Positions 51,397 through 63,686 of a stretch of 64,000 bases of DNA are shown in pieces. The notes beneath the pieces were generated by a model. That model had not been told where the DNA came from. It was given only the letters and a program-made list of their open reading frames with translations, and did not search any database. Source of the DNA: Castanea sativa. Its lineage: Eukaryota > Streptophyta > Magnoliopsida > Fagales > Fagaceae. Position 1 is the stretch's first letter, and every line of letters begins with the position of its first letter. The stretch spans positions 17,555,442 to 17,619,441 of the forward strand of contig NC_134023.1 of the NCBI RefSeq assembly GCF_040712315.1. The letters are read 5' to 3'. Position numbers and translations under genes: made by a program.

Positions 51397-51589
51397 AATA
51401 GTATGCAAATGTAATGTTGCCTTTGTGGAGAGGCCAATAGTCCCTCTCTATCTAATGCAATCAATATCATCTTTTACAGGTCTTCTAGCCCAGTAGATTT
51501 TATTTGAAATTTTTTATTACTGTTATTGTTCATCCTGTTATATAATCTATGGAAAGTGTTAATATATAGAATGTGTGTGGAATATGTAG

Positions 51590-51934
51590 GTTTATGAATT
51601 ATCAAGGAAGGTATGGATCACAAAAGGAGAGGAGCAAGAGGAAGAAAAGAAAGAATTCTTCGAAACCTATAAGATATTAGAAGGGAAGCTTGGTGACAAG
51701 CCTTACTTTGGGGGTGAAACATCTGGGTTTGTGGCCCTCAGTCTTATCATCTTCTACACAACGTCCTATTCGATTGAGACCTTAGGGGGTTTCAACATTA
51801 AGGCAGAGTGCTTGAAGATTGTTGCATGGACTAATAAGTGTATGCAGAAGGAGATTATCGCCAAGACCCTGCTTGACCAGAAGAAGGTTTATGAGTTTGT
51901 TAGACAGTTCAGGAAAAGGCTTGGTTTGGAGTAG
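51590..51934 (+). pseudogene. Tau GST copy C: orphan intact exon 2
   Basis: 345 bases, exactly the length of exon 2 of the intact gene, open to TAG 51932-51934. It is preceded by ATGTAG and about 190 bases of recognisable intron. It reads VYELSRKVWITKGEEQEEEK, YFGGETSGFVALSL, KKVYEFVRQFRKRLGLE. No exon 1 is present; the intron is cut off at 51397 by the LTR fragment. It could not make a GST alone, since the glutathione-binding half is missing. The open frame suggests recent loss of exon 1. Confidence 0.9.
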
Positions 51935-52079
51935 ACTATTTAATGGATAGTCCCAAATCTGTAAGTGTTATATATTACTATGGTTTTGGATGGTTGTGTA
52001 ATTTCATTGGTTACATGTTGCAATGTTTGAGAAAGGCGAAAATCAAACTACAAGGGTTTCAAAATTTGGATATCAATCA

Positions 52080-53168
52080 TGAAAACTCACTTAGTGTGTA
52101 AAACACTCGTGAATGTTTAGACCCCAAAATTCCAAAGCAAGCTTATATTCAAACAATGTATGTGCGAATATGAAATATAAGCAATACCCAAATATGCAAA
52201 CTACTCTAAGCCATATTTTAATCACAACTTAGCAGTAATTAAAAGCAAAGAGTACGGGGTAGAGAGAAGCAAACACAAGATAATATCAACACGTGCTATC
52301 GAAAAGGAAACCAAAGAAATCGGCGAAAAACCTCTTCGTCGCCTTCCAAGCGATAAAATGATCCACTAGAAAATTAGTTGGGATACATTAATAGCAATAG
52401 ACCCTCCAAGCCTAATCCACCTGATATACCTAAGCCCTCCAAGCTTCTTGCTCCAATAGGGTTACGCCTAACTTTGTCTTCTCTAGCTTACCGGATTCCA
52501 CAATTAGCCAATTGCATCAACCAAAATGAATTGGTTTTCTCTTGAACTGCTTCCCAAACTCCAAGAACCTTCTCATTGCTATGAATATGGTGAGGTAAGG
52601 ATTTGGCTTAAGATCCTTCATGAGTATGACAATGGAAAGGGTGAGAGTAAGGGAATTTGGAGAATCAAATGTATAAGATTGTGGATGAGTCAATCTTGTT
52701 GTTTTCTAGGGTTTATCTCTCAAAATTATCTCTAAAAGCTCTCTACATTTCGTGGGTATAAGAGTATTTATAGTAGGGTATGAGAAGAAATTTAAAAAGT
52801 CATTTTTTAGCAAAACAGGGTACACTGGCGAGTCACTTATGACTGGGATGAGTAGCGAGTTCCAGTCACCAGATAATAGAATGACCAGACTATACTTTTT
52901 GTCCTGTAGTAATCTAGCTATCCTAACCCTTCAACTTCCTGCATGCTCCACACGTGTGACACATTCTAGCGAGTCACCACTCGCGAGTTAGTCGCGAGAT
53001 CAAGTCGCGAGATGCCTTTTGATGCACACACTTAATCAATTCTTCACACTCTCTCACACACAACCCTTACATTATTCCCACTTAAATACAAGGTTTCTAA
53101 ATGCTAAATTACAAGCAAATTTGGCATTGAATAAAACCAACACATAGTTGAATAAATTTAACTTTACA
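52080..53168 (-). repeat. 3' LTR of the Copia-like element (1089 bp)
   Basis: Starts TGAAAACTCACTTAG and ends AACTTTACA; partner of 58200-59297. The two differ by scattered substitutions and small indels, so the insertion is not recent. Contains gcgagtcaccactcgcgag-type motifs that recur inside the element. Confidence 0.93.
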
Positions 53169-53889
53169 ATCTCCCCCTTTGGCTATTTCGTGACAAAACC
53201 CTAAAACAGGGTCTAGACTTAAAAATGTGAGTTGGGAACAGTTGCCAAAACTCACTCACACCTAATTCTAGATTTATGAAGCTCTTGAACCATATGAGTA
53301 AGTTTCCTGAAAACAATATCACAAAATGCACTCATTAAGTTCATTGTAAGCGGAAATCTTAGAAAGCATATGGACCAAGCAATATACGATCAAGCAAGTA
53401 TGAATATGAAAATGAAGCATAACTTGACCATACAAGAACAATCACTGTAAATAGTGACTATAATGAACATTCACATGGTGAATGAACATCCGGACATGCA
53501 AGCAAATAAGCTTAATGCAAAGTATCATTTGCATGTTCATCACTCAACTGATGCAAGAACACTAAAGGAATTGGATCAAGGATGCAAGATCCAACAAGGG
53601 CACAAGAGTACTAAAGAAAGTGCAAAATATTAACTAAAAGTACTAAGTTACATAAGCAAAGGTACATATTAATATAGTTCAAGTATACAACATAAGCTTA
53701 AACTATGAAATATGAACATAGACTAGTAATAGCAACAAAAGAAAAAAATAGAAAAGCTTGTTGTTTGATTTTCTTGCTTTTGCATTGGTTGCTCCCCCTT
53801 TGATTTAGCTTTCTCTCCCCCTATCATAGCTCTTCCCCTATCACGAACACCATCTCCCCCTTTTTGTCATGGAATAGTTAGTCATCATC

Positions 53890-54959
53890 TTCTTCTAGCT
53901 TCCTTTGGATTCGATCCAATTGAGTTTGGAGAGAGGTAAACTTTGAGTCAAATCGGATGTGCTAAGAGTGCATGATTGATGTGAGGCCGGATAATTTTGT
54001 GCTAATGTCTTGCACGGAAGCCATGATGTTATCCAACTTCTCATCATAGGAGTGTGAGCTAGAGCTTGTATCACCTTGAGGAGCATTACTCTCTTGCTAG
54101 ACATTCTTTCAGCTATGGCCTATTATAGCATTGAGAGTTCTAATGTTGATTGGTCTTTGCTTAGGTTGAGAATACTCATCTTCCAACGTGGATACTCCTT
54201 TTAGCTTCAATATCTTTGTGATGAGGCAAAAAAATGGAAGACAACTTCTAGAGGCCGTCCTTTCAGCAGTTTTGACCAAAATGTGAAAGATATGAGAGCA
54301 TACATCAATTTCTTCATCAATAATCAAGTCATAAAGAAATAGAGCCTGGCCAAGATTCATGTTTCCAGTGCTTGAGAGAGGATAGAGATTGTGAAACATT
54401 ATTGTTGTGAGCAACCTCAAATCGGGAGATAAAGATGACAGACCAATTGATTTCCCATATGAAGACACAACTAAATAGCGTCCTGAAGAATGTCAAGATC
54501 CAGTTCCATGTCATCATACACCAGTGGTTTGGTAAAGACTGGTCGGTTGATGTTCAAAATGAGATATGAAGGCATTATAGTAGAGTCCTTTCCTCTCACC
54601 CAACATCGTAGCTTTTCCCCATTAAAGTGAGCATTCACATAAAACTCTTTCACAAGCTCTTCATAAGGATCTTCAAGATTCAATAGAAGGTAGTTCCAAT
54701 CCTTAGAAGTGAACCATTTAGGAATGTTCGTATCAAGAAGAGTGGCTTGCTCAATAACCCGTTCAATTACCATGGGGGCATCTTTGAAGTGGTTCAAATA
54801 TGCTTGATATGTGGTATATGAATTGAATCGAGTGTCATCAAAAACTCTAGTTGAAGATCAAATTTTCTTTGACTTAGGGTAGAAACTACTGAGGTCAATG
54901 ACTAGTTCCTTCCCTTTGCTGCTACTTCCTTTCATTGCTGACTTTTTAAAAGAAGACAT
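53890..54959 (-). pseudogene. Second ORF of the Copia-like element (plant transposon-domain type)
   Basis: Starts ATG at 54959 (MSSFKKSAMKGSSSKGKEL), with a stop after about 33 codons. It then reads DAPMVIERVIEQATLLDTNI, YEELVKEFYVNAHFNGEKL, RCWVRGKDSTIMPSYL, INRPVFTKPLVYDD, and shifts frame near 54470 (EIDVCSHIFHILVKTAERTA). The pattern resembles a domain annotated in plants as a putative transposon protein of unknown activity, recalled from memory rather than searched. It lies next to the 3' LTR, where some Copia elements have an extra ORF. Confidence 0.55.
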
Positions 54960-55779
54960 CTTCAAGCAAAGATCATAAAATAGCAAAGAGCAAGATGAAA
55001 ACAAATGGCAACAAACTTGATTAGCAAAAAGTTAGTACCAAAAACATAAACTACAAATTAAACCCTAAAAACTCAAATTTAAAGAGCAATTAAAAAAAAA
55101 TTGACATGTGAAGATGCTAAACATCAGAGCATGATATAATCATGACATTAGTCACTCAACATGTCAAAGATTGTGTGTGTGTGTGTGTGTGTGTGCATCA
55201 TATGAAAAAGTGTGCATATAAGGCATGAAAACATGCAAGGGGCAAAATGTGAAAGCATAAAATCATTTGATGTTAAAAACAAGGAAACATGATTATCCCC
55301 TAAATTTATGTACTCAATGGAGTCCAAAAATACACACAAAAACATCTAAATAGACATTTTATCAACAATGTTATGCACACCACAACACAAAACATAGTAT
55401 TAGTATAATGCATGAGCATGTAATAAAAACATGTAAAACAAGTATCATACCATCATTCTCAACAAAACCCATACAACAACTTCATTACAAACAACAAAAA
55501 CCCCTATTCATCATCCATATTTCAATATCTCAACACAAACAACAAATTCATGAAAAATAAAGCATTAAACTTGAAATAGAGTGAAAAGAAATGAAAACCC
55601 ATACCTTTTCTTGGATTTGGAGTGAAGATTGAAGATGAAAATTGAGATTTTTGGAGTGAAAATGGCGGTTTTGAGAGAGGGGGAGGGGGGGAAGACAAGG
55701 AGAAAAGCACGTGATGCAAGAGAAACTGAAAAGTTTTGAAAAACCATTTGAGTTTTAACCCTATTTATGCAAAACACGC

Positions 55780-56085
55780 GATTTTCGTGACTCAACTGAC
55801 TCACGAGTGAGTTGCCAAAATCCCTTATAACCAGATTTTGAAAAATTTCTTTAAGTCTTTTTCGCAATTGGGACTTCCACTTGCCAGTGAGTCACGAACG
55901 CCCCTAGATGAACTCATGTCTCGCGAATGAGTCGCCAAAATGACTAAAACCCAGATTTTTGAAAAATTTTCTAAGTGTTTTTCATAACTTGAACTCTTAC
56001 TCGCCAGTGAGTCACGAACCATTTTGGGTAAACTTGAGACTAGAGCTTTGAAAACTCGCAACTCGCAAGTGAGTCGCCAAAAGGT
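55780..56085. repeat. About 127-bp imperfect repeat with gagtcgcca motifs
   Basis: The block gtgagt(c/t)gccaaaa...cccagatttttgaaaaatt recurs about 2.5 times with a 120-130 base period. Each copy has paired ctcgc/gcgag-like motifs that also occur in the LTRs of this element. Confidence 0.6.
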
Positions 56086-57100
56086 AGAGTTGAAAACCTT
56101 TTGGATTTTTTGAAATTTTTTAAAACAAAACACTTTCCAAAAACAACTAAAATACTCAAAAAAATCTTTTTGGGTTTGATCAACATATGCTTGAGTTTGT
56201 ACATCACATTTAATGAGGTACAATCACACAAATAAATAAGGAATTCATTGAACATAGACATGTGTGATGTGGGTGGGTATCAAATTTGATGTGAGATAGT
56301 CTTTAGTCTAACGTGAAGCTTCAATGATCAATTCAACCAAGTGATACACAATTAGCACTAAGTAAAGTGACCAATCTCAATTGTAGACATGAACCTATAT
56401 GACCTCCCACATAAACTTGATTACATAGAGATAGAAGCTTTTCATTTGGCTTCTTTTCTTTTGATCTTTACATCTATTTTAGAGATCAATGCCTGAAACT
56501 TTTGATATTTCAATTTGATGAGTAAACCTTTGGCTTTTGGGCACCATACGTTTAAATATATGTCGCTTTTCCTTTTTCTCTAGTCAAATACTGGTATGTG
56601 TGACGGCTTTTTTAGCTCATTGTCTCTTTTTGAGATTTGGCATTGGTTGAGCTCTATAAGCCAAAAAAAAAAAAAAGTGGGAAGAGATATAGGCACAAGT
56701 CTACGCATGTCTTAAGATCAACAAAACTATTGACTAATCATTCATGACAAGTTTGAAGATCTATTTACAATAATCACATAGATGTCAAGATGTTTCCCAC
56801 AAAGATACAAGTGCATATAGAACAAGCTAAGCTCATTAATGCACAAAGCCATTAGTACGGAGGTACAAGGCTAAACATGCATGTGACAATACACAACAAC
56901 ATCGATCAAACTTTTTAGGATTTTATACTTTCTATGTGTTTTTTGATTTTTGACACAAAGCAAGTAAAGAATGATAAAAAACAAAAGCAATGCATACAAA
57001 TAAATGCAAGATGTACAAATGCATGAATATATAGTATCTAATGCATGAAGGGTCCTACACAAATCGAAAGAATTAGATTAAGGACCAAAAGAGCAAAAAC

Positions 57101-58126
57101 TCAACCATAGGAACCCTTCCTCATCCAAACGGAATGATTGTTTGGAATGAGTGTCTCATGAGAAGTGAGACGAGGGTTGGAAGAATGAGAACCGAAGATG
57201 CACGTAGACAAGGAGGTAAGAACATCAAAAACTTTCTTCAACAATTTACCGTTTTTCCTCAAAACCAGCTTAGCTTTCATAGCATAACTTCCAAAAAGCT
57301 CAAGTTTCTCTTTTATTTTGATTCTTTTAAGAGCATGAAACTTAGAGCAATGAGGTCTTAGAAGACCAAAAGCACCACAATGGTGACAAACAATGTGTTT
57401 AGGTCCACTAGGTTTTTTGGGAAGAGATCTAGCAACATGGTTTTGTTCTCTCTTCAACTTAGGACATTGAGGTCTTGCATGACCAATCACACCACAATGG
57501 TGGCAAGTTGGAACAAACTTAGATCCATCCACAACCTTTGGTTGAGACCTAAACGGAGGCTTTGGCTTAAGAGCCTTTCTCTCCACCTTTTGATTTCTTT
57601 TGTGTGGATGAATGTACACCAATTTGTCCTTTAAGGTTAACACACAATAGAGACAAAATCGGGTTCCACAACATGATTGCAACACATATTTTTATCATTT
57701 TTAGCGATAGGTTCAGCAATCAAACACTTGGCATGCATCATAAGAGATTCATTTTCACATTTTAGTTTATCAACAAGTTTGATAGACAAAACAAGTTTAG
57801 CATCCAAGTCCACATTCAAACATTCAAACTCTTTCATCTTTTCAAGAGAATTTTCAGAAAGTTTCTTATATTTCTTAACCAATTTGTTGGATTCATTGAA
57901 CTTAGCAATCAAATCATCATTTTCACAAATAAACTTGCTCAAATTCTTACGAAACTTATTTTCCTCTTTCTTCAAGAGTTTTTCATTTGGAATTTCAACA
58001 ACACTCATAAATTCAAGTAACATGTCATCACAATTATGAGGATTAACACTCATAAAGGCATTTTCACAAACAAATGACATGTTACACTCAACAACATCCA
58101 TAAAAGCCTACAAAGCACTATCCATG
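57101..58126 (-). pseudogene. gag-like region of the Copia-like element
   Basis: Two overlapping frames: first a coiled-coil, Lys/Glu-rich stretch (NDDLIAKFNESNKLVKKYKK, ECLNVDLDAKLVLS). After a frameshift near 57640 come a basic linker (HPHKRNQKVERKALKPK) and two zinc knuckles. The first is complete (CHHCGVIGHARPQC); the second has lost its His (CHHCGAFGLLRPHC). It would bind element RNA in the particle. The usual N-terminal gag domain is not seen and the start (MDSAL then a stop) is broken. Confidence 0.75.
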
Positions 58127-58199
58127 GCAATGAACACAAGGGGTCAAGGATCACACTTAAGTATTTAAACCACAACAAGTATACCCGCTTTGATACCAA

Positions 58200-59297
58200 T
58201 TGAAAACTCACTTAGTGTGTAAAACACTTGTGAATGTTTAGACCCCAAATTCAAAAATTTCAAAGCAAGCTTATATTCAAACAATGTATGTGCGAAATAT
58301 GAAATATAAGCAATACCCAAATATGCAAACTACTCTAAGCCGTATTTTAATCACAACTCAGCAGTAATTAAAAGCAAAGAGTAAGGGATAGAGAGAAGCA
58401 AACATAAGATAACATCGGTATTTATTATCGAAGAGGAAATCGAAGAACTCGGCAAAAACCTCTCTGCCACCCTCCAAGCGGTAAAATGATCCACTAGAAA
58501 ATCAATTAGGATACATGAATAGCAATAGACCCTCCAAGCCTAATTTACCCGATACACCTAAGCCTTCCAAGCTTCTTGCTCCAACAGGGTTACGCCTAAC
58601 CTTGTCTTCTCTAGCTTACCGAATCCCACAATTAGCCCATTACATCAACCAAAATGAATTGGTTCTCTCTTGAACTGCTTCCCAAACACCAAGAACCTTC
58701 TCACTACTATGAATATAATGAGGTAAGGATTTGGCTTAAGATCCTCTCATGGTTATGACAATGTAGAGAGTGAGAGTAGAGGAATTTGGAGAATCAAATG
58801 TATAAGATTGTGGATGAGTCAATCTTGTTGTTCTCTAGGGTTTATCTCTCAAAATTCTCTTAGGAAGCTCTCTACATTTCGTGGGTATAAGGGTATTTAT
58901 AGTAGGGTATGAGAAGGAATGTGAATAGTAATTTTTTAGCAAAACAGGGTGCATTGGCGAGTCACTCACGACTGGGATGAGTTGCATGTTCCAGTTGCCA
59001 GATAACAGAATCGCTAGACTATACTTTTTGTCTTGTAGTGATCCAACTATCTTGACCCTTCAACTTCCTGCATGCTCCACACGTGTGACACATTCTGGCG
59101 AGTCACCACTCGCGAGTCAGTCGTGAGATCTAGTCATGAGATGCCTCTTGATGCACACACTTGATCAATTCTTCACACTCTCTCACACACAACCCTTACA
59201 TTATTCCAACTTAAATATAGGGTTTCTAAATGTTGAATTACAAGCAAATTTGGCACGAAATAAAGGCAACACATAGTTGAATAGATTCAACTTTACA
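58200..59297 (-). repeat. 5' LTR of the Copia-like element (1098 bp)
   Basis: Partner of 52080-53168. Next to the primer-binding site at 58187-58198, so this is the promoter-bearing LTR for leftward transcription. Confidence 0.93.
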
Positions 59298-59454
59298 AAT
59301 CACGTCCATCTTTTATGCATCAATATTCTTTTGTATGGGATGCTACAAGAATGGGTAGACTTATTTATGCGTTTGTTTTTGTGTGAAATAATATTTTGTA
59401 CTAAATCCCATCCCTCCTATTTATTTTTGTGATGGGACAATGCATCAATTCTGA

Positions 59455-60801
59455 ATTAGGATGAATGAAAAGTGTTGAACTTTAGGGAGAAAAAATAAAA
59501 GAGCCTCTATATCAATAGAAGCAATGATTCAGAAATTTTGGTAGGGACATCAAGAAAAATCCAACAAAGCACACCGGGTCAAATGGAGCACTTTATGTTT
59601 ATCAAAATAAGTTGGGGGGATAGGTTTTAGGGATTTGAGACAATTCAATGATGTTTTCTTAGCCAAGCAAGTGTGGAGATTGTTCCATAATAGAGACACC
59701 TTATTGTACAAAGTGTTTAAAGCTAAATACTTCCCAAATGGAAGCATCTTTAAAGCCAAGGTAAATTTTAAATGCTCTTTTGCATGGAAAAGCATTTTGC
59801 AAGCTAGGATATGGTTCAAAAAGGTGCAATTTGGAGGGTTGGAGATGGTTCATCTATTAATATATGGGAACATCAATGGTTGTCGGATTCTTCTAGCTGC
59901 AAAGTAATAACTCGTAGGGGTAACTCTCCATTACATATTGTGAGTGAACTATTTATATAAGGGACAAAGATTTGGAATGGAGCATTGATTGACCAAACCT
60001 TCCTCCCTTGGGAAGCAGAATGTATTAAGAGAATAACTGTCAGCAATTATAGTAACATAATGCACTCATTTGGTCACTATCTCAAGATGGTGAGTATTTT
60101 GTAAAAGCTGCTTATCAGATTCTAGCTTCTAAAACCTAAAATAATTTTCCAAATTTCTCTAGTGCTAAAAATTCATACAAATTGTGGAATAAAATCTAAA
60201 AAATTCAATTCCCAAAAAAAATTAGACACTTCATGTGGCGAGTGCAAAATAGTCACTCCTGACTAAGCAAAATTTATTCAAAAGGAATGTCCTTAAGGAA
60301 ACTCAGTGCAGTCATTGTGGGGAGCACATAGAAGATTTTTTACATGCCTTATGGTTATGGGATCTGGTTCAATCAGTGTGGCAATTAGAAACCAAATACC
60401 TCCACTTCTATCAGAAGAAGTGTAGATCTTTTGCTGATTTGGTGAGTACAGTGTTAGAACAAGCTCCTCCTCTCATAGTAGCATTATTTTCTATGATCAC
60501 TTGGTGCCTTTGGAAAAGACGGAATAGGATAAAAAAAAGCAACCAACATGGATTTGATAGAAGTGGCATCGAAAGCAAAGGAACTACTCACTGAATTCCT
60601 CGATGTTCAACAAAAACCTCTTAGAGATACCTAATTGAGGTGTCCGGTTAGGTGGAATCCTCCAACTAAAGGAATGTAGAAAGCAAATTTTGATGGATTG
60701 ATCTTCTCTGGTACTGGTTTGATGATTCGAGATTATTGTGGGAATGTAATAGTAGCCCTTAGCCAAAATATTCTACAACCTCACTCAGTAGATCTGGTAA
60801 A
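59455..60801 (+). pseudogene. LINE C: 3' half of ORF2
   Basis: Relic of an L1-type LINE. It reads [51 protein letters not shown], the zinc-binding tail (ETQCSHCGEHIEDFLHALWL near 60298-60362) and the beginning of the RNase H domain (ANFDGLIFS, LMIRDYCGNVIVAL near 60690-60760). Stops and frameshifts are frequent. It is cut at 60801 by the LTR-like block that follows; no 3' tail was found beyond it. Confidence 0.82.
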
Positions 60802-62235
60802 TGTTAGAATATGTGCCCTTAAATCCTATTGTATAATCCTATGTATGACACTATATATGACATTATCTTGTGAATAATAAAGTTGTTTTATTATTATCTA
60901 AAATAATGGTAACATGAATATTTGGACATTATTATATAGTACATGAGATGCATAGTATGTGATTTAATCACGGAAGATATAAATCACAAGTTCTTTGTAA
61001 ACTCAGAATTTTAGTTCGTAGTCGAAGATGAAATTGGGCATTTCATCTGTGAAGACTATAACATATCAACTAAGGTGATTTGTCTTGATCATGGAAGTGG
61101 AGACTTCTAGTTGATATGTTGATATGTTTTAAGAGTTAAGATTTATTGAACTGGACCGTTGTGAGATTTATTATACTCCTAACGACTGTCAAATGAATAA
61201 TAAATCTCACGACTTCTATTTACATCAACTCTTAATCCTGAGAGAATAATGAACCTGGTCATGAAGTGTAGATTGCTTTGATATATCAAAAGTGAGATCT
61301 AATGTCACGATCAAAACCTCAATATGTTGGGTAACCACATTTAGGGTTGAGAGAACATATATTCTCAAGATGGAGTTCATAATCTCTTAATGGAGATATA
61401 AAATATTTTCTTGAGATAAGTTTAATGGGTTTGGTTATTTAGAGTGTTAGGACTAACCACTTTAGTAAGAAGTTACTAAAGTATATATTTATGAAATTGG
61501 ATTTCATAAATATATGATGAATAATTTAAAAGATTAAACTGGATACTCAATGATTAAGATGTAGTAATCTACAAAGTGACAGTCAATATTTATGACTTTG
61601 TATTACTACGAATATTTTATGAAAGGATTGAGTATAAAATAAATTCTTGGGATATATAATTTATAAATAAGGTCTAGAGTACAACTATATTTATATAGTG
61701 GTATTAAATATAGTTAATGGTAATTTTGGACTTGTCAAGAGTTGACAGAAAGGCCCAAAACCCATTGGAGCTAGTATCTTATTTGTCCATTTTGGTCCCA
61801 CTCCAAGCCACATACTGAAGGCCAATTGGAATGACTCAAAAGGCTAGCCCAATTAGATAATCAATTATGTATAAGGAGAGAAACATACAAAATTTTGTAA
61901 CACATGAAAGTCTATGAAATGGTGTGTATGTGAGTGTAAGCCACATACTAAAACCCAATTGGAATGACCCAAAAGGCTAGTCCAATTAGATAATCATTTA
62001 TGTATAAGGAGAGAAACATACAGAATTTTGTAACACATGAAAGTCTATGAAATGGTGTGTATGTGAGTGTAAGTCACTCTCTTATTCTCCCTTAAACTGA
62101 TTAAGAGCCCACACTTCTTGGGCGTTAGTGGAATTGGGGTAAAGATTAAAAGTGTTCCCTAGTACTTCTAATCTTTGGTTTTGAATTTCACCGCACCAAT
62201 GTACGCTCTCTTGTTCTTAAATTCTAAAATTTACA
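60802..62235. mobile_element. Probable solo LTR
   Basis: About 1.43 kb starting TGTTAGAATATGTGCCC, non-coding, interrupting LINE C. The right boundary, near ATTCTAAAATTTACA, is imprecise and no 5-bp duplication was found. Resembles a long Copia-type LTR by its start and composition only. Contains a direct duplication (61806-62072). Confidence 0.5.
61806..62072. repeat. Direct tandem duplication of about 134 bp
   Basis: The block from gccacatact to gtgagtgtaag occurs twice in a row, with a handful of differences. Non-coding. Confidence 0.85.
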
Positions 62236-62257
62236 TAGTACATATTATCAATTGTAG

Positions 62258-63470
62258 ATGAGGTGATTCTGCTAGATTTAAAAAGTGAGTTGATAAAATT
62301 AGAAGTAGAGAAAAAATTGACAAAGTAGAACCAAAAATAACCTTTCTAAAAACATTTTAAAAAGTATAATTTTGAATAAAATAGAATAGAGATGTAGTAG
62401 AATACATATATAATTTGAGAGTAATTCTTGAATACTCTTGAAATACAAATAATGATGCTCTCTGCTCTCATATTTATGTCAAGGTTTACCCATTAAATTT
62501 ATGGTGGAGTCCACTATAAATGTGAGAATAAGGAATACTATTTCTCTGTACTCAAGGAGTACTTAAGAAACCAAGCTTTGTTCACATGGGTGTCCCATAT
62601 ATATGTGGTCACTTTTTCTTTTCTTTTGCAAGTAGTTCTGGTGCCACAACTCGCCCATGTGGCGAGTTGTGGTTAGTGAAAGGGTGTCTCCACATGGACC
62701 CATCGTCTTCCTCCATCAACTACACCTTGCCACATGGGCAAGTTGTGGACAAATTGTAGCACAAGACTTATTTTCTTTTGCTAGTGCTACATAGGCAATA
62801 TATTATAGGCTAGGATTATTAGAGGTTCGTTCCATTCAACTAAAAGATTATTGTGGGAGAGCACAGGACAAATAGGGGTAGCAGTTTTTTGGCCCAGCAA
62901 ATGGTATCAGCCAACCTTCTTCTTCTTCTTCTTCTTCTTCTTCTTCTTTTTCTTCTATTTTTTTAATCAATGGTATCGGCCAACCTTGTTTTACCAAGGA
63001 GAGTCCACTAGTCATGTTATGTTTTTGAAGAGTAATATTACATACAAAAAAAAATGTTGAAACTAATTTTTATATATTAATTAAGTTGACAAATTTTTAT
63101 TGATTCTTATACAAGCCTATCATTGATCACTTGTTTACTTACCATGACAATTTGTCACATCAATAATGATTAGATATTTTGTGTCGGTAGAGTCTCTCTT
63201 TGAAGAGAGTCTAGTGTGATGTTATGTTTCTTTTTAAATAGAGTCCAGTAGTCATGTGGTACTTTAAAGAGAGTCCAATAGTATGTAATGTTACCATTAA
63301 GGAGAGGCAAGTAGTCCCTCTCAATCTCACACGCAATCAAGAACATCTTCTATGGTCGTCGTTGCAAAGATTTAAAGAAATATTCTTGTAGCCCAGTATA
63401 CGTAATTTGAAATTCAAACTGTTATTGTCCATCCTGTTACATAATCTATGGAAAGTGTTAATAGAATGTG
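62258..63470 (+). other. Intron remnant of GST copy D
   Basis: Aligns with the start of the copy B intron (35772-36437) and, after the empty LINE B site at 62400-62406, with its continuation (43422 onward), including gtcccat...gtggtcactttttc. A TTC microsatellite lies at 62918-62948. No exon 1 is present. Confidence 0.75.
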
Positions 63471-63686
63471 TGTGGACCTTAATTAGTCTTATCTCTTTCT
63501 ACACCAGGTTCTATTCGATTGAGACCTTATGGGGTTTCAGCATTGAGGCAGAGTGTCCTAAGATTGTTGCATGGGCTAATAGGTGTATGCAGAAGGACAT
63601 TATCGCCAAGACCCTTCCTGACCAGAAGAAGGTATATGATTTTGTTAGATAGTTCAAAAAAAGGCCTGGTTTGGACTTTGGAGTAG
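63471..63686 (+). pseudogene. Tau GST copy D: truncated exon 2
   Basis: The end of the intron and the first about 47 codons of exon 2 are deleted; the junction lies within tgtgga, present at both original breakpoints. The rest reads [40 protein letters not shown], with a stop at 63650-63652 (CAG to TAG) shortly before the original end at 63684-63686. Closest by eye to copy C (shared iiAKTL and tattta after the stop). Confidence 0.9.

Larger units (their letters stand above)
52080..59297 (-). mobile_element. Copia-like LTR retrotransposon without visible pol (7.2 kb)
   Basis: LTRs 52080-53168 and 58200-59297 (TGAAAACTCACTTAG...CTTTACA), with AATCA duplicated at 52075-52079 and 59298-59302. 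Coding is on the minus strand. The primer site TGGTATCAAAGC (58187-58198) differs by one base from the Met-tRNA type, and the polypurine tract AAAGGGGGAGAT (53169-53180) touches the 3' LTR. The interior holds a gag-like region and a second ORF, but I see no protease, integrase or reverse transcriptase. It inserted in the 3' flank of GST copy C. Confidence 0.92.

Noticed and set aside
54109..54797. Host gene in the Copia-like interior
   Set aside because: Lies inside the LTR pair on the coding strand of the element, beside its polypurine tract; better explained as an element ORF.
60802..62235. Full LTR retrotransposon
   Set aside because: No second LTR, no coding and no target duplication; only a solo LTR is plausible.
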